Under the pieces are notes generated by a model. That model had not been told where the DNA came from, did no database searches, and was given only the letters and a program-made list of their open reading frames with translations. Made by a program: the position numbers and the translations under genes. Of a DNA stretch of 64,000 nt, positions 1-8,304 are shown in pieces. The stretch is taken from the NCBI GenBank assembly GCA_019359595.1, contig JAHHGZ010000013.1, positions 62,001 through 126,000 on the forward strand, in the 5' to 3' direction. The number at the start of each line of letters is the position of its first letter. Position 1 is the first letter of the stretch. Source of the stretch: Cyanomargarita calcarea GSE-NOS-MK-12-04C. Its GTDB lineage: Bacteria; Cyanobacteriota; Cyanobacteriia; Cyanobacteriales; Nostocaceae.

Positions 1-114
1 GGAAATATGATTTTTTTGCCTCCATCAGCCCCTGGGAGTCCGAATCAGGTACCCTCGACTTTGGGGCAAAAGACTGAAGCAGAACAGCAAACCTTAACCC
101 CAGTCGGATATTAA
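1..114 (+). CDS. C-terminal end of an unidentified protein (partial, 5' end outside window)
   Basis: The first reading frame is open from base 1 to a TAA at 112-114, giving 37 residues rich in Pro, Gln, Thr and Ser. The tail looks disordered and ends TPVGY. The gene starts before the window, so its family cannot be named. It lies 84 bases upstream of ftsI on the same strand, so the two may be transcribed together. Because only the tail is visible, real coding is likely but not proven. Confidence 0.5.
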   Translation, partial: GNMIFLPPSAPGSPNQVPSTLGQKTEAEQQTLTPVGY

Positions 115-198
115 GTCAACGTCGAAGGTTAGTGGTTATTTATTCAGTGTTTTCACAACTAACCACTAACAACTAACAAATAACAAAAAAACAATGCT

Positions 199-2028
199 AT
201 GCAGAAGTCACCAAGCAGATTAAAATTTCAAAATTTTAAGAATACAGCCTTAAAAAAGCAGGGAGGAGCGAAACGAGGATTGCGGGGAATATTTGGTGGA
301 GGCAATCAAGCCCAACAGCCAAATAGCAAAAATCGGCTATTTTTGGTTTGGGGTGTATTAATTGCTGCTGGGTTGGGGTTAGCTGCTAATTTATACCAGT
401 TGCAAATTGTCCAAGGAGCAAAGCTCAAAAAACAGGCGCGAAACCAGCAAATGGTTAATTTGCGACCTTATATGCCACGTCGCTCCGTGGTGGATCGCAA
501 TAAAGATGTATTGGCGATTGACCGTCGGGTGTATAGTTTGTACGCCTACCCCAAGCAGTTTAAAAAGCCTGCGGAAGAAATCGCGACCAAGCTAGCTAAT
601 GTATTAAACATCGACTCGGGGGAGTTGCTTTCAAATTTAAATGCTGGCAAAAGTAGTGTAACAATTACGAATGCGATGCCAGAACAAGTTTACAATCAAG
701 TTGTAGCCCTGCAACTTGATGGTTTAGAACTAAGAGAAAAATATTCACGATTCTACCCACAGGAAGATTTAGTTGCAGATGTTGTAGGTTATGTAAACCT
801 CGATCGGCGCGGTCAAGCTGGGGTAGAATTAAGCCAAGAGAAATTCCTAGAGAGGACTGTGCAAACAGTGCGCCTCAGTCGGGCGGGGAATGGAGCGCTG
901 ATGCCGGATTTTGCTCCCGAAGGATTTCTGCATTTTGATGACTTGCGATTGCAACTGACTATTGATAGCCGTCTGCAACGATCTGCCCGTTCTGCACTCA
1001 AAAAACAACTAGACAGATACAGTGCGAAACGCGGCGCAGTTATTGTAATGGATGCGTGGGATGGTTCCCTGCTAGCAATGGTTACTCAGCCAACTTATAA
1101 CCCAAATCAATACTCAAAAGCTGATATTTCACTGTTCAAAAACTGGACAGTAGCGGATTTATATGAACCAGGTTCGACTTTTAAACCGTTGAATGTAGCG
1201 ATCGCTCTAGAAAATGGTGTGATTAAACCCTCTGATACATTCATGGATCGTGGTGCAATCCAAGTCCTTGATAAAGTAATCAATAATTTTGACAAAAAGG
1301 GTAACGGACGCATTAATATTGCCCAAATTCTCCAACGCTCCAGTAACATTGGCATGGTGCAAATCATCCAAAAATTGCGACCATCAACTTACTACGGCTG
1401 GTTAGAACGAATGGGATTGGGACAAAGCGCCGGTTCCGATTTACCTTCAGAAACCGCCAGTCAGCTAAAAAATCAAGACGAATTTGTTGCTACACCCATT
1501 GAACCAGCTACTACCGCCTTTGGGCAAGGTTTTTCTCTCACGCCTTTACAATTAGTCCAAATGATGGGTGCTTTGGCAAATGGCGGTAAATTAGTTACAC
1601 CCCATGTCGTCCGTGGATTGATGGATACCAACGGACAGATGCATGAGGCCCCGACTCTGAGCGCACCCCGCCAAATTTTCACCCCCGCAACCACCCAAAA
1701 AATAGTGGAAATGATGGAAACTGTAGTTAGCTCTGGAAGCGGCAAAGAAGCAAAAATCTCCGGATATCGCATCGCTGGCAAAACCGGTACAGCCCAAAAA
1801 GCCAGTCCAGATGGCGGTGGTTATATCAAAGGTGCCAGAGTTACCAGCTTTGTGGGTATATTGCCGGTGGAATCCCCCCGCTACGTCGTCTTGGCGGTAG
1901 TGGATGAGCCAAAAGGAGAAAATGCCTATGGTGGTACCGTCGCTGCACCCATTGCCAAATCAGTGATGGAAGCATTAATTACTACCGAACAAATTCCACC
2001 ATCATGGTCGAGAGAACAACAGAGGTGA
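199..2028 (+). CDS. ftsI: Peptidoglycan D,D-transpeptidase FtsI (class B penicillin-binding protein)
   Basis: Septal class B PBP that cross-links peptidoglycan during division. The 609-residue protein has a basic, Gly/Gln-rich cytoplasmic start, one membrane anchor at about residues 47-66, a dimerisation/pedestal region at about 70-230 and the transpeptidase domain at about 260-590. All three active-site motifs are present: STFK at 326-329 (acylated Ser326), SSN at 381-383 and KTGT at 528-531. Length and motif spacing fit the family. An in-frame-unrelated ATG lies 5 bases earlier (194); 199 is the frame that encodes the protein. No PASTA domains are seen. The call is firm. FtsI is preferred to a PBP2 elongation paralogue because of the short pedestal and the family's overall pattern. 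Confidence 0.95.
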   Translation: MQKSPSRLKFQNFKNTALKKQGGAKRGLRGIFGGGNQAQQPNSKNRLFLVWGVLIAAGLGLAANLYQLQIVQGAKLKKQARNQQMVNLRPYMPRRSVVDRNKDVLAIDRRVYSLYAYPKQFKKPAEEIATKLANVLNIDSGELLSNLNAGKSSVTITNAMPEQVYNQVVALQLDGLELREKYSRFYPQEDLVADVVGYVNLDRRGQAGVELSQEKFLERTVQTVRLSRAGNGALMPDFAPEGFLHFDDLRLQLTIDSRLQRSARSALKKQLDRYSAKRGAVIVMDAWDGSLLAMVTQPTYNPNQYSKADISLFKNWTVADLYEPGSTFKPLNVAIALENGVIKPSDTFMDRGAIQVLDKVINNFDKKGNGRINIAQILQRSSNIGMVQIIQKLRPSTYYGWLERMGLGQSAGSDLPSETASQLKNQDEFVATPIEPATTAFGQGFSLTPLQLVQMMGALANGGKLVTPHVVRGLMDTNGQMHEAPTLSAPRQIFTPATTQKIVEMMETVVSSGSGKEAKISGYRIAGKTGTAQKASPDGGGYIKGARVTSFVGILPVESPRYVVLAVVDEPKGENAYGGTVAAPIAKSVMEALITTEQIPPSWSREQQR

Positions 2029-2040
2029 AAATGGGGAAAA

Positions 2041-2104
2041 GTTATGAGTTAGGAGTTAGGAGTTATGAATTCCAGACTCCTCACTCTTAACCACTAACTC
2101 TTGA
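2041..2104. repeat. Short heptad-type repeat cluster
   Basis: Several GGAGTTA-type units on the plus strand are followed by complementary units (AACTCCT/TAACCAC-like) about 40 bases later, so the two halves could pair. They lie 13 bases after the ftsI stop and may form the 3' structure of that transcript. The same unit recurs at 8305, 15285, 33023, 33190 and 61595. Confidence 0.55.
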
Positions 2105-2231
2105 TCCCCTCCTTTTGGCTTAACTCTCTTCTGACTGTAGGGAGAGGTAGATAAAGGAACTGAATGGAAACCTAGTTATAAGAAGTGGAAGTAAATTTTC
2201 ACCGAAAAATCGCAAAGCAACTAGAGATTCC

Positions 2232-3338
2232 ATGCAAAGTAATTTAGTTATGTTCCCGAGCCTCCGTGTTAAAGGAACTAATGCAAATACAGAAACAACT
2301 AAGATTACAATTTATGACCGTGCAGAGCGACAGTTTATAGAATTGTTGGCGATGGAGGGTTTGGATAATAAGCTAGCTTGTGATCCGGCGATCGCTTATG
2401 AGTTTGCAGCGACGCTCAATACAGCAATTGATGCTGCTTTTCAAGGTTCTTCTACTAACCAAGCGGCTCACCTTTTTCTCCAACGGATACTTTACCTGAT
2501 TAATCGGCTCAACTTGTTTTGGTACGACGATTTGCGGCATTATACCAATGAGCGATCGCCTTATTTAAGCCAAGTCCGCAACCACATTGAAGAAGTCTGG
2601 CAAGAGTGGGAACTTTCACAAGTCGATTTAGCCGCATTGCAACAATTGGATGTGAAGCAGGCTTTAAGCGAACGTGGTGCGGCTGATTTAGATCCGCCAT
2701 TATCCGCAGAAAGTCGTTACATTCGGGAGGAAATGACTGAGGCTGGTTACCGTCATTTGTTGGCGATCGCTTCTTTTGATGGTTTGGTAGAAGGTAGTCG
2801 TCTTTCTCGGATTCTCGGTGGTGCGGCGAATGATGTCCAGTGTACCCTCGTGCGGGTTCTAGTGGAAGAATATGGCAACGGTCGCTTATCCCACAAACAC
2901 TCAACATTTTTTGCAACTATGATGAATGAGTTTGGCATGAATACCGAACCGGAGGGATATTTTGATTTAGTCCCTTGGGAAGTCTTAGCTTGTGCCAATC
3001 ATAACTTCCTGCTGACGGAACGCAAACGCTATTTTCTTCGTTATAGCGGTGGTTTGACCTATTTTGAAGTAGCAGGACCAGCAGCTTATAGAAATTATCT
3101 CACCGCAGCCCAACGCCTACAACTCTCGGAAGCAGCAATGGGTTACTGGGAATTGCACATCAGAGAAGATGAACGTCACGGGCAATGGATGCTAGAACGT
3201 GTTGCTTTGCCTTTGGTCGATAGTTATCCCAATGATGCATGGGAATTGGTCTTGGGATACGACCAAGAGAAATCAATGAGCGATCGGGCTGCGGTGGCTG
3301 TTGTGCAATCCATACGCCAAGCAGAACAAGCTAACTGA
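2232..3338 (+). CDS. Haem-oxygenase-like diiron protein (iron-containing redox enzyme family)
   Basis: The 368-residue soluble, all-helical protein matches what I know of the iron-containing redox enzyme family, members of the haem-oxygenase-like diiron oxidase fold. Carboxylate/His-rich helices that could bind iron are visible: VEEYGNG followed by SHKH at about 210-222, and HIREDERHG at about 309-317. Family members catalyse O2-dependent chemistry such as N-oxygenation or C-C cleavage; the substrate here is unknown. The N-terminal ~110 residues are not obviously catalytic. The gene is monocistronic, with a 9-bp hairpin after it. Fold assignment is fairly good; function is open. Confidence 0.7.
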   Translation: MQSNLVMFPSLRVKGTNANTETTKITIYDRAERQFIELLAMEGLDNKLACDPAIAYEFAATLNTAIDAAFQGSSTNQAAHLFLQRILYLINRLNLFWYDDLRHYTNERSPYLSQVRNHIEEVWQEWELSQVDLAALQQLDVKQALSERGAADLDPPLSAESRYIREEMTEAGYRHLLAIASFDGLVEGSRLSRILGGAANDVQCTLVRVLVEEYGNGRLSHKHSTFFATMMNEFGMNTEPEGYFDLVPWEVLACANHNFLLTERKRYFLRYSGGLTYFEVAGPAAYRNYLTAAQRLQLSEAAMGYWELHIREDERHGQWMLERVALPLVDSYPNDAWELVLGYDQEKSMSDRAAVAVVQSIRQAEQAN

Positions 3339-3370
3339 AGTAATAAATCAGTTTAAATCAAATAGTAATA

Positions 3371-3402
3371 TTCCTTTAGTAAGTAATAGTTTGCTAAAGG
3401 AA
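3371..3402 (+). terminator. Hairpin after the diiron-protein gene
   Basis: TTCCTTTAG (3371-3379) pairs perfectly with CTAAAGGAA (3394-3402), a 9-bp stem with a 14-base loop, 33 bases past the stop. No strong T-run follows, so it is a possible weak terminator or 3' stability element. Confidence 0.45.
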
Positions 3403-3480
3403 CTATGAAGGCTAAGATTAATTTTGCAGCGAATGTTTTCAGCACAAATGATACCTACCTAATAATCGAGTTTTAATCAA

Positions 3481-4173
3481 ATGAAAGACATCTTTTTTTG
3501 TCCCGAAGAATCTAACTTTTATTCAAATTGTTTAGAAAATTTTGTATTGAGAAATTCATCTGATGCTGAATGCGTTGAATTTGGTTCAGGAGATGGCAGT
3601 CCTGTAATTAGTTCACTATTAAGAAACAAATTTGAAGGCGTAATACATGGATTTGAATTAAACGATTCTGCCTGTAAAGTTGCTAATTCCACAATTGATG
3701 AATATAATCTGACAGAAAAATATGTAATTTCCAATTCATCTTTGTTTGAATCTTCTCATCTTGAAGCCGATTATCTTGTCGCTAACCCACCCTATCTTCC
3801 TGCACCAGACGAAGATATTTATATGCCACTATTATTTGGTGGGGTTGATGGAGCTTCAATTACTAATGAACTTTTGTCATTAGGTTATGAAAATGTAGTA
3901 GTTTTGGTATCCAGCTATTCCAACCCTAAAAGTACAATAGACCACGCCAAAGAAAACGGTTACAGCGTTAGTAACTTCACAATTTTACCTTTAAAATTTG
4001 GATATTATAGCTCTGAGCCAAAAGTCAAAAAACACATTGAAGAACTACGGAAGCACAAAATGGCATTTTATTCCGGCGACTATTATTTTTTGGCTGGAGT
4101 CTTATTTCAAAAAGATTCTGCTCGTGAGGTTGATTTATCTAATGAATTAACTCAAGCTATCACAAGTTTGTAA
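3481..4173 (+). CDS. Class I SAM-dependent methyltransferase with NPPY motif (HemK/PrmC-like)
   Basis: A 230-residue Rossmann methyltransferase. The SAM-binding loop is EFGSGDG (Gly35-Gly39), and NPPYLP begins at Asn102. The NPPY motif is typical of enzymes that methylate amide or exocyclic amino nitrogens (glutamine in release factors, adenine or guanine in nucleic acids). It is shorter than PrmC and lacks its N-terminal helical domain. There is no convincing Shine-Dalgarno before the ATG. Base composition is more AT-rich than the neighbours (many AAT, TTT and ATT codons), which may indicate transfer. The substrate cannot be told from the sequence. Confidence 0.75.
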   Translation: MKDIFFCPEESNFYSNCLENFVLRNSSDAECVEFGSGDGSPVISSLLRNKFEGVIHGFELNDSACKVANSTIDEYNLTEKYVISNSSLFESSHLEADYLVANPPYLPAPDEDIYMPLLFGGVDGASITNELLSLGYENVVVLVSSYSNPKSTIDHAKENGYSVSNFTILPLKFGYYSSEPKVKKHIEELRKHKMAFYSGDYYFLAGVLFQKDSAREVDLSNELTQAITSL

Positions 4174-4182
4174 AAATAACCC

Positions 4183-4259
4183 CCAGCATTCTATGCTGGA
4201 GCTATACTATAAAAACAAAAAGTCTTTTTCATCTGCGTTCTACCCTATAGGACGCAGAT
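4183..4259. terminator. Two hairpins between convergent genes
   Basis: CCAGCAT/ATGCTGG (4183-4189 with 4193-4199, 3-base loop) and ATCTGCGT/ACGCAGAT (4231-4238 with 4252-4259) lie between two converging genes. They flank an A-rich/T-rich stretch (AAAAACAAAAAG...TTTTTC) that would give T-runs in either direction. A bidirectional terminator is the likely role. Confidence 0.6.
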
Positions 4260-4264
4260 AAAAC

Positions 4265-4867
4265 TCAAACTTTGACTTCACTAAACTTATGATTTTCAAA
4301 ACTTGGTAAAACAGTTTGAAATTCGGCTTTGTTGAGAGGTGCAAAATAAAGTTCAACCTTAATATCAGGATAGCGGTTGCGAATTGACCAATAAGCTCGA
4401 TTCAAATAATCTGTATGTACTTGTAACTCTCGCTCTGGATCTTTGCTTAAATTAGGGTCAATCATGATTGCATAAGCCCCACAATCTTGATGATCGAGAA
4501 CAATCACTTTGTTGATATGATGTAATCGATAGGATAGATCTAGCTGATCCCAAAATGCTTCCGCATCATATAGGTGAGGGAATCCTGTTACAGCAAGGGA
4601 AGCACCTGCTAAAGCTGTCCAATCATACTCATCCCGTAAATTTTTTATCCTCAAAAAGTTGCGCTCTGCTGTCAAAAACCGAAAGTCAATACAACTAAGT
4701 ACTAAAGTTTTAGCTTGATGAATTTCGGCTCTAGCAGGTTCTGCTGATTGCAGGATAGTAAAGGCCAATGCTCCGGGAAAGAAAGATTTAATAAAATGAC
4801 GACGACTAACCAAGGGATGACAACAAAGACATTCAGCAGTTTTCAATAGATTGATAGTATTTTTCAT
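4265..4867 (-). CDS. Tat-exported carbonic-anhydrase-like protein
   Basis: The 200-residue protein begins with a twin-arginine motif, SRRHFIKSFF (residues 21-30), followed by a hydrophobic stretch and an ARA-type cleavage region near 46-48. This indicates folded export. The mature part has the beta-carbonic-anhydrase metal pattern: CIDFR (Cys59, Asp61, Arg63) and HQDCGAY (His126, Cys129). The mature domain is only about 150 residues, short for a classical beta-CA, and the two metal motifs are about 65 residues apart. It may be a reduced carbonic anhydrase or a related metal protein. If active, it would interconvert CO2 and bicarbonate outside the cytoplasmic membrane. Confidence 0.7.
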   Translation of the reverse strand: MKNTINLLKTAECLCCHPLVSRRHFIKSFFPGALAFTILQSAEPARAEIHQAKTLVLSCIDFRFLTAERNFLRIKNLRDEYDWTALAGASLAVTGFPHLYDAEAFWDQLDLSYRLHHINKVIVLDHQDCGAYAIMIDPNLSKDPERELQVHTDYLNRAYWSIRNRYPDIKVELYFAPLNKAEFQTVLPSFENHKFSEVKV

Positions 4868-4937
4868 TTTTTGTGAGTAGATTTAGTTATGTTCGTAATG
4901 AAGAATGTGCCTCCGATTGAGTGAAAAAAGTTTTTAG

Positions 4938-5050
4938 GAATCCGTAGAACGATTTCGCGAGGAATATAATGTAGAGGTAGCAGAAATTGACCTGATGAAA
5001 TTTTTGCTCTTGTGCGGGACAAATCATCGGGACGTGGGGTAATTTTTTAA
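4938..5050 (+). pseudogene. Frameshifted remnant of a VapB-type antitoxin
   Basis: From 4938 the frame reads ESVERFREEYNVEVAEID. A single-base shift near 4993-4996 then restores DEIFALVRDKSSGRGVIF and a TAA at 5048-5050. A stop (TAG) precedes 4938 in frame, so the N-terminal part is gone. It stops 4 bases before the vapC-like remnant, the usual antitoxin-toxin order. The assignment rests on this linkage and on the acidic tail; the exact antitoxin family is uncertain. Confidence 0.55.
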
Positions 5051-5054
5051 TTTT

Positions 5055-5183
5055 ATGCGCTTTCTCCTAGATACTAACATCCTCTCAGAACCGTTGCGCC
5101 CCCGCTTAAATCAAGCTGTTGTCAACGTTGCTGATTATATCGATTTTCAAAATCTAAAAATAGAAAACTGGTTTGTAATATAA
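5055..5183 (+). pseudogene. Internally deleted VapC-like PIN-domain toxin remnant
   Basis: A 42-codon ORF starts MRFLLDTNILSEPLRPRLNQ, the typical PIN-domain beginning with the first acidic metal ligand (Asp6) and the TNILSEP motif. It then jumps to VADYIDFQNLKIENWFV, which resembles the end of such proteins (final strand plus NW). The middle ~90 residues with the other catalytic acids are missing, so no ribonuclease activity is expected. It looks like one internal deletion. Confidence 0.65.
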
Positions 5184-5521
5184 AACTTTTTCTTGTTTCT
5201 CCATTCCCTCTGTCTCTCTGTAGTCAATTTTTATACTCAAAGTTTTACCTAAGAAATTAGCAACCGCATCCAGCAAAACAATAAAGTGGCGTAGGTGCTG
5301 TCTAGACCAATGGTTAATACTTTCATCAATTTTGAACCCATCGCACACACGAGTAGTAGGGTTGATGGAGGGAAAATTCACCCACTAGCTGGATGCTAGG
5401 CAAAGATTGGCGATCGCACACTCCTGAAGAGTTGCGTGCGATCAATGGCGAACACTTAGACTCTTTAATTCCTTAACCCGTTACTTCTGTCGGCTACTAT
5501 AATAAACTCCCGTTTTGCTAT
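5184..5521. other. Non-coding stretch next to the toxin relic
   Basis: No convincing gene is seen. A 27-codon plus-strand ORF (5393-5476, MLGKDWRSHTPEELRAINGE...) contains one HIP1-like site and could be a relic tail of a lost gene. It ends 46 bases before the stop of the convergent ligase gene. An unrelated minus-strand frame (5154-5381) overlaps the PIN relic and resembles no family I know. Confidence 0.35.
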
Positions 5522-6616
5522 TTAATAAGTTTGCCGCAAAGTATCTTCTATTGAACCAAGCTCTTGAAAGATTTTAATTAATTCATTCGCTCTTGCTTCC
5601 CGCTTTTCAAGAATCAGCTTTAGCGGAGTTAATAATTCAATATCAGGGTCATCTTTTAGCGCAAGTTCAGCAGCTTGTAAAACCTGGGTTGCATTCCCAA
5701 AAATTTCCTCATTCTCAAAACCAAATTGTGCCGATTTTTGGTGCAATTCCGCATCAGGTACAGTTGCTCTTCCTGGCAAAGATTCATCTAAAACCAAACC
5801 TTTCAATAATGCCAGTAACCCAGCATAAATAGAAAAATCATCACAACTATCACAAGCTTTAAATTCGATGCGACCAACTTCCATTGGAATCCGGGCTATT
5901 TTTGTCAGCGAAGGAACGCTTTTAATTATTTCTTCCTGTTTTTCCACAAAAACTAATGCGGCCGACCTTTTCCCAGTTCTAATAAACGTCCTCACCGATA
6001 ATCCTTGCCATAATTTCCCTTGATAAAACGGAGAACTATAACTAAAAGGAACAATATAAGGACTGTAATAAGTCAACTTTTTCCCAATATCAATTACATT
6101 TTCAATCTTATTATCTTTGACTGAAATATTTAAGTCGGGTCCGTATGAAGCCATATAGATATTGGCAGTCTGCTCATCAGGATAAGCCTGTAACTCTTTA
6201 ATTTCATAGTCATTTAATGGTGGCTCAGGCTCAAATGCAGCACGGTAAGGATTGAAACTTATTAAAACTGGCGAAAAACCGAATTGTGCAGCAACCTCAC
6301 GCAACAAACGAAAACTTTCTGACAACTGGGCGATCGCACCTTGAATATCAGAGTGTATACTCGTTCTAATCTCTATACCTTTAGGAACGCATTCAACAAG
6401 TGTTCCAGAATCGCTAAATCGTTCAAATCCTTCAATATACCAACGTTTTGCCTTGATACCAGCATCCCCAACGCGCAATTGAGGATAATCACTTTCGTAT
6501 GTGGGTAGCTGTTCGATAATTTGGCTGAAATCATTAAATTTCGTCTGCGAAAAATCAGCGAACTTTCCTTCTTTATTTAAGAAAGCAACTTCATGCTCAA
6601 TGCCAAAATAAAACAT
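5522..6616 (-). CDS. Glutamate-cysteine ligase-like (GCS2/carboxylate-amine ligase) protein
   Basis: The 364-residue protein starts with FGIEHEVAFL, the glutamate/Mg-binding strand typical of the GCS2 and carboxylate-amine ligase superfamily. It then has SDSGTLVECVPKGIEIRTS (residues ~68-86) and GRIEFKACDSCDDF (~244-257), which resemble the later acidic metal-binding strands. Such enzymes join a glutamate-type carboxylate to an amine using ATP. It lies 25 bases after the methyltransferase gene on the same strand, so the two are probably co-transcribed and may modify the same small molecule. It could be a secondary-metabolism ligase rather than glutathione GshA. Confidence 0.6.
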   Translation of the reverse strand: MFYFGIEHEVAFLNKEGKFADFSQTKFNDFSQIIEQLPTYESDYPQLRVGDAGIKAKRWYIEGFERFSDSGTLVECVPKGIEIRTSIHSDIQGAIAQLSESFRLLREVAAQFGFSPVLISFNPYRAAFEPEPPLNDYEIKELQAYPDEQTANIYMASYGPDLNISVKDNKIENVIDIGKKLTYYSPYIVPFSYSSPFYQGKLWQGLSVRTFIRTGKRSAALVFVEKQEEIIKSVPSLTKIARIPMEVGRIEFKACDSCDDFSIYAGLLALLKGLVLDESLPGRATVPDAELHQKSAQFGFENEEIFGNATQVLQAAELALKDDPDIELLTPLKLILEKREARANELIKIFQELGSIEDTLRQTY

Positions 6617-6641
6617 TTAGATAGACCTTAGCGAATTAAAT

Positions 6642-7466
6642 TTAACCCAAGCGAACTAATGCCAAACGATAAGAATCCCGCAAAATTGGAATATACGAAA
6701 ACAGTAAACGGTTAATCAAAGAAAAACGTTGTATATATTTAGCTGGCAAATCCGCAAACGTACAGACTTCTATTACTTGATAATGTCCATCCCAATTGTG
6801 AATTTTGCGGATATTTGCAATACCCCAATCAAACTTTGCTGAGGTATATTTTAGTGAGTCATGATACTTTTGATTCCTCACCATTAGCGGTGACATGGAA
6901 TCAAAAGCAAAGAAACAACTGGCAAACTCTTGCAAAAGATTAGCAAATAACAGCTTAACTTGCTGTTCGCTTAGATACATCAGTACTCCCTCCGCCAGAA
7001 ACATACAAGGTTCTGTACTAACAGCTTTCACCTGCTCAATCCAATCTGTATCTAAAGCTGAAGCACTGATAAACTGCCGACGTTCTGTCTCCTCAAAAAA
7101 CTGTCGTCGCACAGCTATTGAATCTGGTAAATCTAAATCAAACCAGCGTACCTCACCATTATCCACTCGTTCAAAGCGTGTATTTAATCCGGAACCGATC
7201 TCAATAACAGTACCTTGAGGATGCTGTGTCATATAAGTGCGTACCCAGTTATCGAGTACCATCCCTCGCAAGCAACAGCCTATCTGAGAGTTTTTAGCAG
7301 TAGCAAATTTATGAAAATCATAATCAATGGCCCGAACAATTTCAGCAGATTTTGGGTCTACTATAATTGGATCGGCTTCCTGAAGCTCGTAAGCTCTAGC
7401 ATAGAGAGTAATTAGCAGGGTTTCTTGAATAACACCCAAGTTTACTTTGGTTTTACTCACCAACAC
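6642..7466 (-). CDS. Leucine carboxyl methyltransferase-type (PPM/TcmP-like) O-methyltransferase
   Basis: The 274-residue protein has the SAM loop VIEIGSGLNTRFERVDN (~90-106), RWFDLDLPDSI (~111-121) and FLAEGVLMYL (~159-168). These are the hallmarks of the LCMT/PPM1 family, which includes TcmP polyketide O-methyltransferases. It would methylate a carboxyl or hydroxyl group. The start is a GTG at 7466; TTG at 7463 and GTG at 7460 are equally possible. It is the first gene of a two-gene unit with the GCS2-like ligase, which suggests a small peptide-like or amino-acid product methylated on a carboxylate. That link is inference. Confidence 0.75.
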   Translation of the reverse strand: MLVSKTKVNLGVIQETLLITLYARAYELQEADPIIVDPKSAEIVRAIDYDFHKFATAKNSQIGCCLRGMVLDNWVRTYMTQHPQGTVIEIGSGLNTRFERVDNGEVRWFDLDLPDSIAVRRQFFEETERRQFISASALDTDWIEQVKAVSTEPCMFLAEGVLMYLSEQQVKLLFANLLQEFASCFFAFDSMSPLMVRNQKYHDSLKYTSAKFDWGIANIRKIHNWDGHYQVIEVCTFADLPAKYIQRFSLINRLLFSYIPILRDSYRLALVRLG

Positions 7467-7635
7467 CTCGACAACACAAATTAATTAAAAAAGATTCTTG
7501 ATAATTTTCCCAACTTAATGCTCAACAGTCAACATTGAACAAAGCTATAAAGCCTACAAGTGAGACGTGCGGCAGTTTAGCAGCCTTTAAGGTAACTTAA
7601 GTAATGAAAATACAATAACCTTGAGGTATAAAATT

Positions 7636-8304
7636 ATGACAAATGCTGTAAAGTCTCTCTACAGCAGCGAGCAAATTACCGCTTGGCTGCGTGGACTGCT
7701 AACTATTGCTTGGGCTGATGGTGACTTTGATGCTCAAGAACAGCAATTAATTGCCAGGATCGTTGAGGACGAGTTGGCTCCCGGTTTGAAGTTGGAATCA
7801 CTGGATAATATTTCACCAGATGAATTAGCCGCTGTTTTAGGCACAGGTACACCAGCAGCCGAAAATTTTTTACGGACAGCTGTGATGATCGCGATCGCCG
7901 ACGGGATGTATACCAAAAGCGAAGACGATCTGTTGCACCAGTTGTGCAAAGCTTTAGGAGAACCAGAGAATATACTCGAGGGCCTGCGTCACACTCTAGA
8001 ACATCCAGAAACCAGGAGCGCGACTACCGCACCTACAAAGCGTCAGGTGGATGCAATTCATCCCTTACGCGAGTGGCTTGATGGGCTAGAAATTGAAGAC
8101 CCCAGAGTCGCCCGGTTTTTGTGTAAAATGATTCCCTCTCAGTGTCCCTTTGAACGGGATATCACCCTATTTAAACGCAAAATAGTTCACATTCCACCGT
8201 TGTGTAAAATTAATCCGCTTTATGAGCAGTTAGTCGGGTTACGTTTCCGCGCTCTCTCCTATTTAGCAGATGACTGCGGTGAGGATGTTTCGCCATATAT
8301 TTAG
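7636..8304 (+). CDS. TerB-like domain fused to Mo-dependent nitrogenase C-terminal domain
   Basis: The start is the ATG at 7636 (MTNAVKSLYS), with GAGG 10 bases upstream; a TTG at 7621 would overlap that ribosome site. Residues ~12-110 form a TerB-like helical domain (LLTIAWADGDFDAQEQQLI and MIAIADGMYTKSEDDLL, two Asp-rich AxADG repeats that could bind metal). Residues ~140-222 match the Mo-dependent nitrogenase C-terminal family of cyanobacteria (HPLREWLDGLEIEDPRVARFLCKMIP, QCPFERDI, LCKINPLYEQL). No function is proven for that domain; it is often found near nif genes in diazotrophs. A heptad repeat array follows directly. Confidence 0.75.
   Translation: MTNAVKSLYSSEQITAWLRGLLTIAWADGDFDAQEQQLIARIVEDELAPGLKLESLDNISPDELAAVLGTGTPAAENFLRTAVMIAIADGMYTKSEDDLLHQLCKALGEPENILEGLRHTLEHPETRSATTAPTKRQVDAIHPLREWLDGLEIEDPRVARFLCKMIPSQCPFERDITLFKRKIVHIPPLCKINPLYEQLVGLRFRALSYLADDCGEDVSPYI

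Noticed and set aside
5154-5381. 75-aa minus-strand ORF
   Set aside because: It overlaps the PIN-domain relic on the other strand, has no ribosome site and no recognisable motif.
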